Source: Ectopseudomonas alcaliphila (GTDB taxonomy: Bacteria; Pseudomonadota; Gammaproteobacteria; Pseudomonadales; Pseudomonadaceae). From it: 64,000 bases of DNA. The stretch spans positions 744,001 through 808,000 of the forward strand of contig NZ_FNAE01000001.1 of assembly GCF_900101755.1 (NCBI RefSeq), written 5' to 3'. Under the pieces are notes generated by a model, which ran no database searches, was not told the DNA's origin, and worked only from the letters and a program-made list of their open reading frames with translations. Positions 46,178 to 55,256 of this stretch are shown in pieces. Position 1 is the first letter of the stretch. Each line of letters opens with the position of its first letter. Made by a program: the position numbers and the translations under genes.

Positions 46178-47875
46178 TCAGAACGTGTGGTTCAACGCCA
46201 GGCCGATGAAGTGGATGTGGGTCTTGTACTCGCCGGTGAAGTTGCCACCATTGCCGGTACAACGCACCCCGCTGTCCTGGTACAGCCCGCCGGCACCTGG
46301 CACCCAGCCGGCCGGGGAGCAGCCGTCCTGATAATCCATCTTGCCGCTGGAGAACTGTACGTAGCTGTAGGCGAAGTCCAGCGAAGTATCGCGCATCACC
46401 TTGTAGTTGGCGCCGAACGACAGCCAGTAGCGATCCGCATCGGGAAAGGCCGGATGGCGCAACTGCGGCGAATTGACCGGCGAGCGGTCGTAGGCTACCC
46501 CCGTGCGCAGCAGCAGGTCATCGCTGTACTGGTAGTTCATGCCCATGGAGATCTTGTAGCTGTCCTTCCAGTCCTGCTTGACGCTCAGGTCGCCCTCGGT
46601 CACGCCATTGAAGTAGGGATAGCCGGCCACCTGATCGATGCCGATGCGCACTTCGTCGAGCCGCGAGTGACGGGTGAAGGTCAGATCCGCCATCAACGCC
46701 ACCTTGTCGTTGAGCTGATGGAAGGCATTGAAGGAGAGCATCTCCGGTGTATCGATGGCGGTCTTGGCCTTGGAGTTTGGGTGCAACCTGGAGCCAGCGA
46801 AATCGCCAGGGTTGACCCAGTTGCCCGGGTCGAACAGCTCCTGCAGGGCATCGGTCGGAGGCACGTAGATATCCACGATGGGAATGGTGAAACCGCCCTC
46901 GAGCGAGGTATCCGGGGAAGGAACGCTGCCCTGCACACCAGAGAAACTCCATTTGGTCTCACCTTCCAGGGTATGGCGAATATTGGAGCGATAGGACACG
47001 CCAAAGCGCGTCGACTCGGTCGGCTCCCACAAGTAGCCGATGTTCCAGCCAAACCCCCAGTCATCACCCTTGACCCGGAAATAACCGTCGCCCTGGACGT
47101 TGTCGGCGAAGTTACCCGCCACACAATCGACGAAACCGTCCCTGTCCGCGACGCCGCGGCAGGAGGTGATTTCCTCCGGTACCGGCACTCCGGCGATGCC
47201 CCCCACGATAGGCCCTAGAATGGGGTCCGCCGCATTGCGGGTGCTTTCATAGTTCGCATCGACGAACTGCCCAGCCAACTGCCGCGACGCGCCTTTGACA
47301 TCCGCCGCCCCACGTTGCACCGATTTGATGTACTGCGCCGAAACACCGAAACCGATGCTGTGGTGTTCATTGAAGCGAAAGGCAATGCTCGGGTTGAAGG
47401 TCACCGTCTCCAGGCTGGCCGACTGGATGCCGTAGCGCCCGGCCCAGTCCTCCTTGTAGTCGAGCTTCGCGCCGAACGGGGTGAAGATGCCCAGGCCGAC
47501 CGTCACCCGGTCGTTGATCTCATGGGAAAAATAGAAGTTGGGCGCAGCGGCTGCATCGGGCAGGAACTCGCCCGCATCCCCCGAGACAGAATTGCCGAAC
47601 ACGTCGCGGCTACCCTTGTCCTTGTAATCGCCGTCCGGCAGCAGAATGCTCAGGCCGGAGGTCACCTGAGTGCCCTTGAGGCGAGCCAGGCCAGCCGGGT
47701 TGTAGAAGATGGTCGAGGGGTCGGCCGCCTCAGCACCGTTGGCATGTGCCGAACCCTGCGCCGCTACCGATTGCGAACCAAAGTGATAACCGGATGCCTG
47801 CACCTGCGCAACGGGCAAAACCAGTAAACTGCCGACCACCACATGCGATGGCCAGCGCCGAAAGAGCATTGTCAT
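46178..47875 (-). CDS. FadL-type outer membrane transport protein (long-chain fatty acid/hydrophobe channel)
   Basis: 565 residues from the ATG at 47873-47875 with GGAGAATAAC upstream. The signal peptide ends near VQASG, giving a mature start SGYHFGSQSVAAQGSAHA, the FadL N-terminal hatch. NPAGLARLKGTQVTSGLSILLPDG and the C-terminal GLALNHTF (final Phe) are typical. It imports hydrophobic molecules such as fatty acids. It is larger than E. coli FadL (about 420 mature), with extra loops holding cysteine pairs around VADRDGFVDCVAG. Confidence 0.93.
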   Translation of the reverse strand: MTMLFRRWPSHVVVGSLLVLPVAQVQASGYHFGSQSVAAQGSAHANGAEAADPSTIFYNPAGLARLKGTQVTSGLSILLPDGDYKDKGSRDVFGNSVSGDAGEFLPDAAAAPNFYFSHEINDRVTVGLGIFTPFGAKLDYKEDWAGRYGIQSASLETVTFNPSIAFRFNEHHSIGFGVSAQYIKSVQRGAADVKGASRQLAGQFVDANYESTRNAADPILGPIVGGIAGVPVPEEITSCRGVADRDGFVDCVAGNFADNVQGDGYFRVKGDDWGFGWNIGYLWEPTESTRFGVSYRSNIRHTLEGETKWSFSGVQGSVPSPDTSLEGGFTIPIVDIYVPPTDALQELFDPGNWVNPGDFAGSRLHPNSKAKTAIDTPEMLSFNAFHQLNDKVALMADLTFTRHSRLDEVRIGIDQVAGYPYFNGVTEGDLSVKQDWKDSYKISMGMNYQYSDDLLLRTGVAYDRSPVNSPQLRHPAFPDADRYWLSFGANYKVMRDTSLDFAYSYVQFSSGKMDYQDGCSPAGWVPGAGGLYQDSGVRCTGNGGNFTGEYKTHIHFIGLALNHTF

Positions 47876-48164
47876 TGTTATTCTCCTGCACGCTGCTTGA
47901 ACACCGCGCAGCTCGGTGAGCACCAGAGACAGACTTCAGGCAGGTCTGTATTGGCGACATCCGACTGCAACGGCGGCTCAATGTCTGTGACGTGCAGGTT
48001 TGGCCGATGATCCCCGGCCTTTGGTCGTGGTGACGGACGGAGGCCAGAGGCCAGCATGTCCCTATCGGTAACACTTTGTTTCACGCGGGCAAATGGCCAG
48101 CGGCGCGAACATTCGCTGCAAGGCCCTGTCCAACCCTCGTCCACGCTTTCAGGAGTCACATCAC

Positions 48165-48566
48165 ATGCTGCGTTACATCCTCCCCGCTCTCGCGCTCAGC
48201 CTGATGCTTCCCACTGCCCAGGCAGCCTCGCTGAAGGAGATGGAACTGACACGCACCCTGGAGCAGGTCGCCCGGCAGAGCAGCGAGGGCACGCCGCGAG
48301 CGATCAACGAGGACATTCTCGATCAGGGCTACACAGTAGAAGGCCACACGCTGATCAACCACCTCAGCGTGCGTGAAGCGCATGCGGCGCAGATGCGCGG
48401 CAATCCCGACATCGTGCGTGCGCAGCTGGCCGCCAGCGTCTGCCGCAACCCGGGCTATCGCACCCTGTTGGCCCAGGGTGCACAGCTGCGCTACCAGTTC
48501 AGTGAATACCGCAGCAACCGCCCGGTTACCGTCGAAGTGTTCGACAAGAGCGACTGCGGCCTCTGA
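48165..48566 (+). CDS. QSregVF family secreted protein (quorum-sensing-regulated virulence factor family)
   Basis: 133 residues from the ATG at 48165, with AGGAG 10 bases upstream. The signal peptide is MLRYILPALALSLMLPTAQA. The mature part carries the stretch GTPRAINEDILDQGYTVEG and INHLSVREAHAAQMRGNPD with Cys in VCRNPGY and DKSDCGL, which I recognise as the family of P. aeruginosa PA3611. The biochemical role is not known. It is probably exported to the periplasm. Confidence 0.78.
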   Translation: MLRYILPALALSLMLPTAQAASLKEMELTRTLEQVARQSSEGTPRAINEDILDQGYTVEGHTLINHLSVREAHAAQMRGNPDIVRAQLAASVCRNPGYRTLLAQGAQLRYQFSEYRSNRPVTVEVFDKSDCGL

Positions 48567-48579
48567 CCCAGAGCCGACG

Positions 48580-48774
48580 TCAGTCCCTTTCCGCTCGGCG
48601 CTGCGCATCAGCGGCGCGCAGCTCGGCGAGCAAGGCCTCCATATAGCGCGACCGTCGTACACCGCCCTCAAGGCGACGTAGACACTCATCCTCCAGGCTC
48701 AGTTGATTGGTTCGCGCAGCCTCTTGCAGCGTGCGATAGAGGTCCGTTTCGATCTCCAGAATAAGCTTGGGCAT
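48580..48774 (-). CDS. Small conserved hypothetical protein, 64 residues
   Basis: 64 residues, with GGGAGGGG immediately upstream of the ATG. The sequence starts MPKLILEIETDLYRTLQEAA and is strongly charged (RSRYMEALLAELRAADAQRRAERD). The beta-strand then helices look like a ribbon-helix-helix DNA-binding fold, but this is only a pattern guess. Same strand and 38 bases downstream of the phosphoketolase-like gene. Confidence 0.7.
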   Translation of the reverse strand: MPKLILEIETDLYRTLQEAARTNQLSLEDECLRRLEGGVRRSRYMEALLAELRAADAQRRAERD

Positions 48775-48811
48775 GCCTGCCCCTCCCTTCCTATTGACCC
48801 AGACAGCTGGC

Positions 48812-51214
48812 TCAACGCAGGGAGCGAGGATCCCCCGTCCCAGCCAGAGCCGCGCGCTCCTCGACTGTCAGCCAGCCGTCGAGCGAGACACCGAGCACCT
48901 CGGCAACACTTTGCAGTACGTGCGCCCAGGTACAACCGTTGGCGAACAGCATGCCGGCTTCGTCGAAGGTACCGCCACGGTTGCGGTAGCCCAACGCGCG
49001 ACATGCAGCAGCATCGCCCAGCACCGGCCATAGATGTCCCGCAGCGACTTCCGGGCGCATGTGAGTCAGTAGCACGCGCCGGCTGCAGGCTGCGGGAAAC
49101 AGCGCTTCGCGCTGCTCGGCGCTGGCCAGGCTGGAAGCCTCCCAAGCATCGCGCGGCATGCGAAAACGTCCCGGTTCCTGCAAGTAAATCAGACGCCAGG
49201 CCACAGCCTGCCTGCTCAGACGAACGGCAGCGCGGCGCATCTCGTTCAACTGGTAACTGCCGCTGGCAATCAGCAGCACCGGTTCGCCATCGCCTTCGGC
49301 ATCGACCAGCAAAGCCCCCTCACGGGCCAGTTGCTGCGCCTGTTCGACGCTGAAGCTGCAGGGTTGTTCACGCTTGGCCGCCACCAGGCAAGCGAGCCGG
49401 CCGCGCTCCTGATAGATGCCAGGCAGCAGGGCCAGCAGCGAGTTGTGATCGGCCGGCAACAGCACGCGCATGACATCGTGCATCTCGCCCAGCAGCGCCT
49501 CGCAGAAGGTGGTGTCTTGGTGCGACTGCTGGTTCTTGCCGTTCTCCCAGGTGTGCGAGGTGGCCACCAGCGGCCACCCCAGCCAGCCGGACGGACGCCC
49601 TGCCTCTTTCTGCTGACGGGCGAAAATCAGGCTCTGGCGGACGGCGCCGAGCATTTTCACGCAGAAGGCTTCGTAGCTGGCCACCAGATTCAGCCCGCCC
49701 TGGTTGGCCAGGCAGGCGGACACCACGGCCTCCTCGTTGAGTGCGGTGATCACTGCTCCCTGCACCGACTCCAGCTCACTCTCCGGCTGGCTGACGCGGT
49801 GCTTGAGCGCCGCCAGTACCCCGCCCAGGCGGTTGCTGGCCAGTTCGTCCGGGTTGCCGACACGCGGTCGCAACTGCGGGTTGGCACGCACCAGATCGAC
49901 GAAATAACGATCCAGCGCACTCATGGGTGAACAGGGCCGATCATGAAAGTGCAGCTGCGGCTGCACTGGCAGCAGTGGCTGACGCCGGGCCAATGGATTG
50001 TCACGCTCAAGCACCCGCCCTGCACGCTGTGCAAACAGGCGACAGGCCTCGGACAACGCCTGCGGCTCCACCCACAAGGCCGCAGCATGTTGGTTGAACA
50101 GCTCGCGCGCATGCTCATCGAGCGCCGGGCTGGCAGGCAGCGGCAGGTTGTGTGCGGCGTTGCTGCCAGCGCCATAGAAGCCATAACCCTTGGTGGTTTC
50201 GGCAATGCCGTAGGGCATGGGCAAGGGATAACCGATCAACTCGTGGTTCATCTCATTCACCCGATGCGCCAGGCGCTGCTCCATCTCCCACAGCGCACAG
50301 ACGAAGGCTGCCGGATCACGCCCGTCGAAGCTCACCGGGTCGAAACCACAGCCACGCAGGTGCCGGCGAAAGCCCTCCAGACCTTCGAGCGTACCCAGTT
50401 CGGTACGCTGCTCGATACGCCGGCCATTGGCGATCATCACCGGCAGCGCCACGCCGCAATCCTCGGCACGCCACCAGCGTGGCATCCAGTCACTGCCACG
50501 CTGCTCCTCGGCGGCGCCGTCGGAGAGAAAGGCCACCAGCTTCTCCCCCGGCAATGGCAGATGGGCGTACTGCAGCTCGGCAAAACCCAGGTAACCGCCT
50601 TCGGCGATGCCCCCAGCGGTGTGCGGATTGACGTGACTGCCCAACGGCACGCCAGGGCTGCCGTCCGCAGCCTGGGTGTAGCTGTAGAAGTCCGCCGCCA
50701 GGCGACTCATGCCCGCTTCATCACAGGCATAACGGGCGGCCTGTTCCGGATGCTGGTTGCCAGTCAGCAGGTTCAGTGCCTCTATCGCCGCCACACAGTG
50801 CCCCTGCCCCATCAACCAGCCGCGCGTCTCGCCAGTCAGGGCATCGAGCGCCAGGTAGCCGGCATAGGCCGGCACCATGTTCAGCGCGCCACCGGTATGG
50901 CCTTCGGGCACGGGTTTGAAGTCATCGGCCTGCAGCGGCTGGCCATCAAGTCTTACGCGCCGTGCATAAGTCATGTGCACCACCAGCCAGAGGCCGGCTG
51001 CCGTCAGCGAGTCCAGTGCTTGCAACAGGCGATAGACGCTCGGCAGATCAGGCTGCATACCGTTCTGCACCAGTTGATGGGCGAGACGAAAGACTGCGGC
51101 ACTGGTCTGCGGACTATGCTGGACAGGTCCGTGGCCAGCTTGCCAGCGAGCAAAGTCGGGATATTGCTGAGCGTGCTGAGCCAAGGTGGCAGCGTCGGGC
51201 AGTAGCTGAGTCAT
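48812..51214 (-). CDS. Phosphoketolase-like ThDP-dependent enzyme (XFP family, divergent)
   Basis: 800 residues, with GGAGATGACTC before the ATG at 51212-51214. Motifs resemble phosphoketolases: EGHTGGALNMVPAYAGYLA, GQGHCVAAIEALNL, SHVNPHTAGGIAEGGYLGFA, SDGAAEEQRGSDW (ThDP-phosphate binding), and DTTFCEALLGEMHD later. Compared with the canonical xylulose-5-P/fructose-6-P phosphoketolases, the GDGEAETGP-type motif is altered (SDGAAEEQR), so the substrate could be different. It would produce acetyl phosphate. It is divergent from a beta-CASP nuclease gene (126-base gap). Confidence 0.8.
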   Translation of the reverse strand: MTQLLPDAATLAQHAQQYPDFARWQAGHGPVQHSPQTSAAVFRLAHQLVQNGMQPDLPSVYRLLQALDSLTAAGLWLVVHMTYARRVRLDGQPLQADDFKPVPEGHTGGALNMVPAYAGYLALDALTGETRGWLMGQGHCVAAIEALNLLTGNQHPEQAARYACDEAGMSRLAADFYSYTQAADGSPGVPLGSHVNPHTAGGIAEGGYLGFAELQYAHLPLPGEKLVAFLSDGAAEEQRGSDWMPRWWRAEDCGVALPVMIANGRRIEQRTELGTLEGLEGFRRHLRGCGFDPVSFDGRDPAAFVCALWEMEQRLAHRVNEMNHELIGYPLPMPYGIAETTKGYGFYGAGSNAAHNLPLPASPALDEHARELFNQHAAALWVEPQALSEACRLFAQRAGRVLERDNPLARRQPLLPVQPQLHFHDRPCSPMSALDRYFVDLVRANPQLRPRVGNPDELASNRLGGVLAALKHRVSQPESELESVQGAVITALNEEAVVSACLANQGGLNLVASYEAFCVKMLGAVRQSLIFARQQKEAGRPSGWLGWPLVATSHTWENGKNQQSHQDTTFCEALLGEMHDVMRVLLPADHNSLLALLPGIYQERGRLACLVAAKREQPCSFSVEQAQQLAREGALLVDAEGDGEPVLLIASGSYQLNEMRRAAVRLSRQAVAWRLIYLQEPGRFRMPRDAWEASSLASAEQREALFPAACSRRVLLTHMRPEVAAGHLWPVLGDAAACRALGYRNRGGTFDEAGMLFANGCTWAHVLQSVAEVLGVSLDGWLTVEERAALAGTGDPRSLR

Positions 51215-51339
51215 GAGTCATCTCCTGAATGTCTATCTCCAGTCTAGGCATTGGGGGAAAAGCACCAGCTGACCTGCATCAAGACCCGACACGGCTCGAA
51301 CCGGCAGACTCGCTTCATCAACACAACAAGGACAGAACC

Positions 51340-52743
51340 ATGGCCCTGCTCACTTTTCTCGGTGCGATTCAACAGGTCACCGGCTCCTGCTATCTGGTGG
51401 AGAGCCGCGATGGCGCCAAGGTCCTGCTCGAATGCGGCATGCATCAAGGGCGCCGCGCAGAGGAGGACCTGAACCGCAGCGCCTTCCCCTTCGACCCGCG
51501 CGACCTGGATGCAGTGGTGATCTCCCACGCCCACCTCGATCACAGCGGGCTGTTGCCGCGTCTGGTCGCCGAGGGCTATCGCGGCCCGATCCACGCCACG
51601 GAGGCCAGTTGCGAACTGCTCGAACTGATGCTGCTGGACTCGGCCTTCCTCCAGGAGAAGGACGCCGAGTGGGAGAATCGCTGGCGCGCCCGTCAGGGCA
51701 AACCGGCGGTCAAACCGCTATACACCATCGCCAACGCCGAGCAGGCGCTCAGCCAACGCCGCGCGCACGCCTATGGCGCAGCGGTCGAGGTGGCCAAGGG
51801 CGTGCAGGTCACCTTCCACAATGCCGGCCATATCCTCGGCTCGGCCATCGTCGAGATGCAGGTGCAAGACCATCATTTGCATCGTCATCTGGTGTTCTCC
51901 GGCGACCTGGGCAACACCTGCTCGCCGCTGATGCAAGCGCCAACGCAACTGAACCAGGCGGATGTGCTGCTGATGGAGTCGACCTACGGCGACCGTGATC
52001 ATCGCCCCAGCGACGAAACCCTGGAGGAGCTGGCCGACATACTGCAGCAAGCCCATAGGGAGGGTGGCAACGTGCTGATCCCTTCATTTGCCGTCGGCCG
52101 CACTCAGGACCTGATCTATTACCTTGGTCGCTTCTACCAGGAGGGCCGCCTGCCCCAGCAGGCGGTGTTCCTCGACAGCCCCATGGCCATCCGCGCCAAC
52201 GCCATTTACAGCCGTTTCCATGACCAGTTTGCGGCCGAGGACCGCGCCGCACTGGCCGCCAAGGGGGCCAAACGGGTCGAGGACTGGCTGCCAGTGTTGC
52301 GCTGCACACCGACGGCCGAAGAATCGATGGCGATCAACCGGATCAAGAGCGGCGCGATCATCATCGCCGGTGCCGGCATGTGCAATGGCGGGCGCATCGT
52401 CCATCACTTCAAGCACAATCTCTGGCGCGAGAACTGCCACCTGGTATTCCCCGGTTTCCAGGCCAAGGGCACACTCGGGCGGCTCATCGTCGACGGTGCC
52501 GAGACGGTCAAGGTGTTGCACCAGCGCATCGCGGTGAAGGCCAAGGTGCACACCCTTGGCGGTTTCTCCGCCCATGCCGGACAGTCGCAATTGCTGGACT
52601 GGGCCAGCCGGTTCGAGCATCACCCCGAGCTGTATCTGGTGCATGGCGAGCTGGAGAAGATGCAAACACTGCAAGCGGCTCTGCGCGAGCGCCTGAACTG
52701 GATCGCCAACATTCCCGAACCGGGCGAACAGATTGCCCTGTAA
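51340..52743 (+). CDS. MBL-fold beta-CASP RNase/nuclease (mRNA 3' end processing factor-like)
   Basis: 467 residues from the ATG at 51340 (AAGGACAG upstream). The metal motif SHAHLDHSG, NAGHILGSAIVE, FSGDLGN, beta-CASP region with FAVGRTQDLIYYL and C-terminal GFSAHAGQ (motif C) show the CPSF/Ysh1-type metallo-beta-lactamase nuclease. It probably cleaves RNA. It is followed 133 bases later by a LOG-family gene and opposed by the phosphoketolase-like gene. Confidence 0.92.
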   Translation: MALLTFLGAIQQVTGSCYLVESRDGAKVLLECGMHQGRRAEEDLNRSAFPFDPRDLDAVVISHAHLDHSGLLPRLVAEGYRGPIHATEASCELLELMLLDSAFLQEKDAEWENRWRARQGKPAVKPLYTIANAEQALSQRRAHAYGAAVEVAKGVQVTFHNAGHILGSAIVEMQVQDHHLHRHLVFSGDLGNTCSPLMQAPTQLNQADVLLMESTYGDRDHRPSDETLEELADILQQAHREGGNVLIPSFAVGRTQDLIYYLGRFYQEGRLPQQAVFLDSPMAIRANAIYSRFHDQFAAEDRAALAAKGAKRVEDWLPVLRCTPTAEESMAINRIKSGAIIIAGAGMCNGGRIVHHFKHNLWRENCHLVFPGFQAKGTLGRLIVDGAETVKVLHQRIAVKAKVHTLGGFSAHAGQSQLLDWASRFEHHPELYLVHGELEKMQTLQAALRERLNWIANIPEPGEQIAL

Positions 52744-52876
52744 CCGGCGCTTACGAAAAGGTGACAGCGAAACGGCAACCTGGCTGTGGCAAGCTCCATG
52801 AAACTCCATAATCAAGGAACCGGCACGGGCGCGAGCAGCATCAGCCTCTCGCCCGGCTCAGAACAGGAGAGCCTTC

Positions 52877-53950
52877 ATGCCTTACGAAGCGGACGACTAT
52901 CTGTCCCGCCATGTGCAAACCAGCGAAGTCGACCTGACCAGCAAGGTGGACGAGCTGGTGGCCCTGGCAGCCCCCGGCAACAGCCCGAACCTGCAGCTAT
53001 ACCGAGAGATGCTCGGCACCGTGATCCATATGGCTCAGGCGGATCGCAACCGCTGGGACGCCAAGATAATGTTGCAGACCCTGCGCGAGATGGAACATGC
53101 CTTCGGCGTACTGGAGCAGCTCAAACGTCGGCGCAAGGTCACGGTATTCGGCTCAGCACGCACCCCGACCGACCATCCGTTGTACCAGCAGGCTCGCGAG
53201 CTTGGCGCACTGCTGGCGCACCGCGACTTGATGGTGGTCACTGGCGCTGGCGGCGGCATCATGGCCGCCGCCCATGAAGGTGCAGGCGTGGAAAACAGCC
53301 TGGGCTTCAATATCACCCTGCCCTTTGAACAAACAGCCAACGCCACGGTTCGTGGTAGCCATCATCTGCTGTCATTCCACTTCTTCTTTCTGCGCAAGCT
53401 GTTCTTCGTCAAGGAGGCCGACGGTCTGGTGCTTTGCCCCGGCGGCTTCGGCACGCTAGACGAAGCGCTGGAAGTGCTGACCCTGATCCAGACCGGTAAG
53501 AGCCCGCTGGTGCCAGTGGTGCTGCTCGACCAGCCGGGCGGCAGCTACTGGGAAGATGCACTGGGCTTCATTCGTCGCCAGTTGGGCGACAACGGCTATA
53601 TCCTGCCGACCGACCTCAACCTGATGCATCTGGTCTACAGCGCCGAAGAGGCAGTGGATGAAATAGCCCGGTTCTACCGCAACTTCCACTCCAGTCGTTG
53701 GCTCAGGGATCGCTTCGTGATTCGCCTCAATCACCCGCTCAACGAGGCGGCTCTGGCAAAGCTGGACAGCGATTTCGCCTGCCTCTGCAAAGAGGGTGGC
53801 TTTACCCAACAACCCTATTGCGAACAGGAACGCGACGAACCGGAACTGTGCCACCTGACCCGCCTGGCCTTCGCCTTCAACGGTCGCGACTACGGCCGCT
53901 TGCGGGCCCTGCTCAATGTGGTCAACGAACCGGAAAACTGGGCGAGCTGA
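52877..53950 (+). CDS. LOG family protein (cytokinin-riboside phosphoribohydrolase/lysine decarboxylase-like fold)
   Basis: 357 residues, long for the family because of a ~85-residue N-terminal and a ~110-residue C-terminal extension. The Rossmann-like part has VFGSART, VTGAGGGIMAAAHEGA and the family motif CPGGFGTLDE, typical of LOG proteins that release free bases from nucleoside 5'-monophosphates. The ribosome site is GGAGAG. The actual substrate here is unknown. No partner pathway is obvious. Confidence 0.87.
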   Translation: MPYEADDYLSRHVQTSEVDLTSKVDELVALAAPGNSPNLQLYREMLGTVIHMAQADRNRWDAKIMLQTLREMEHAFGVLEQLKRRRKVTVFGSARTPTDHPLYQQARELGALLAHRDLMVVTGAGGGIMAAAHEGAGVENSLGFNITLPFEQTANATVRGSHHLLSFHFFFLRKLFFVKEADGLVLCPGGFGTLDEALEVLTLIQTGKSPLVPVVLLDQPGGSYWEDALGFIRRQLGDNGYILPTDLNLMHLVYSAEEAVDEIARFYRNFHSSRWLRDRFVIRLNHPLNEAALAKLDSDFACLCKEGGFTQQPYCEQERDEPELCHLTRLAFAFNGRDYGRLRALLNVVNEPENWAS

Positions 53951-53957
53951 TGCAGGC

Positions 53958-53995
53958 GTAGCCCGGGGCCAGCCCCCGGATTGCATCCGGGATAC
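53958..53995. repeat. REP-like element (GTAGCCCGGGG ... CCGGGATAC)
   Basis: GTAGCCCGGGGCCAGCCCCC with GGATTGCATCCGGGATAC forms a palindrome related to those at 24379 and 41537. It lies between the LOG gene and the terminator. Confidence 0.7.
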
Positions 53996-54002
53996 GCAAA
54001 GC

Positions 54003-54030
54003 AAGAAGCCCAGCATTGGCTGGGCTTCTT
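54003..54030. terminator. Bidirectional intrinsic terminator between LOG gene and nadA
   Basis: AAGAAGCCCAGC, ATT/GG loop, GCTGGGCTTCTT, flanked by A-rich and TTGTT sequence. It separates convergent genes. Confidence 0.85.
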
Positions 54031-54046
54031 GTTAAGCACTTCGAGA

Positions 54047-55105
54047 TCAGGCGTTGCCGGCGACTTTCATCCGCGCCGCCTGAGTGAAATCGAGCATGCG
54101 CTTGAGCGGCTTGATCGCCTTGGGAATCAGCGCCGGGTCGACGTGAATCTCGCTGGAGCCCTGACGCAGGCCGGTCAGCACCCTCTCCAGCGTATTCATC
54201 GCCATCCATGGGCAGTGCGCACAGCTGCGGCAGGCAGCGCCATTGCCGGCGGTTGGCGCCTCGATGAAGGTCTTGTCCGGGCACAGCTGCTGCATCTTGT
54301 AGAAGATGCCGCGGTCAGTGGCGACGATGAAGGTGGAGTTCGGCAGAGTCTGCGCCGCCTTGATCAACTGGCTGGTGGAGCCCACCGCATCGGCCAGCTC
54401 GACCACATTCTGCGGCGACTCGGGGTGCACCAGAATGGCGGCGTCCGGATACAGCGCCTTCATGTCCAGCAACTGCTTGGACTTGAACTCCTCGTGCACG
54501 ATGCAGGCGCCATCCCACAGCAGCATATCGGCGCCGGTCTCGCGCTGGATGTAGTTGCCCAGATGCTTGTCCGGCGCCCAGATGATGGTTTCACCGTTGT
54601 CCATCAGGCTCTCGACGATCTCCAGCGCGCAACTGGAGGTCACCACCCAGTCGGCACGCGCCTTCACTGCGGCCGAGGTGTTGGCGTACACCACCACGGT
54701 CCGCTCCGGGTGCTGATCGCAGAAAGCCGAAAACTCGTCCACCGGGCAGCCCAGATCAAGCGAGCAGGTCGCCTCCAGCGTCGGCATCAGCACGCGCTTT
54801 TCCGGGTTGAGAATCTTCGCCGTCTCGCCCATGAACTTGACCCCGGCCACCACCACGGTCTGCGCCGGATGCTGGTTGCCGAAGCGAGCCATTTCCAGAG
54901 AGTCGGAGACGCAACCACCGGTTTCCTCGGCCAGCGCCTGGATGACCGGATCGCAGTAATAGTGCGCCACCAGCACCGCGTTCTGCTTCTTCAGCTCGGC
55001 GGCGATTTCGCGGCGATAGACAGCCTCCTCCTCGGCCGTCAGCGGCTTGGGCTGCTTGGCATCGAGGTGGGCTTGAACGAGGAGACGTTCGGAAATCTGC
55101 GTCAT
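54047..55105 (-). CDS. nadA: Quinolinate synthase A
   Basis: 352 residues, the normal NadA length. The iron-sulfur Cys residues are in the middle ([34 protein letters not shown], Cys of TSSCA), C-terminal [10 protein letters not shown], and an early [20 protein letters not shown]. It condenses iminoaspartate with dihydroxyacetone phosphate to quinolinate in NAD synthesis. It uses a 4Fe-4S cluster in the cytoplasm. Confidence 0.97.
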   Translation of the reverse strand: MTQISERLLVQAHLDAKQPKPLTAEEEAVYRREIAAELKKQNAVLVAHYYCDPVIQALAEETGGCVSDSLEMARFGNQHPAQTVVVAGVKFMGETAKILNPEKRVLMPTLEATCSLDLGCPVDEFSAFCDQHPERTVVVYANTSAAVKARADWVVTSSCALEIVESLMDNGETIIWAPDKHLGNYIQRETGADMLLWDGACIVHEEFKSKQLLDMKALYPDAAILVHPESPQNVVELADAVGSTSQLIKAAQTLPNSTFIVATDRGIFYKMQQLCPDKTFIEAPTAGNGAACRSCAHCPWMAMNTLERVLTGLRQGSSEIHVDPALIPKAIKPLKRMLDFTQAARMKVAGNA

Positions 55106-55256
55106 TTCATCAGGCTCTGATTGTTGTCCGGCGTGCCGAGTATACCTTCCCGAGAACCTCGGAAAGAACGCGCGGATAGGCGAATCAGAGGAAAGTCGGC
55201 TTACGGCAAGGCACCAAGCGAGGTCGTGGCTGAGTTGCCAGGCGCCTTGCAGTGCC

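Noticed and set aside
48812..51214. Assigning the enzyme as a standard xylulose-5-phosphate phosphoketolase
   Set aside because: Key ThDP motifs are altered, so only the family and not the substrate is supported.
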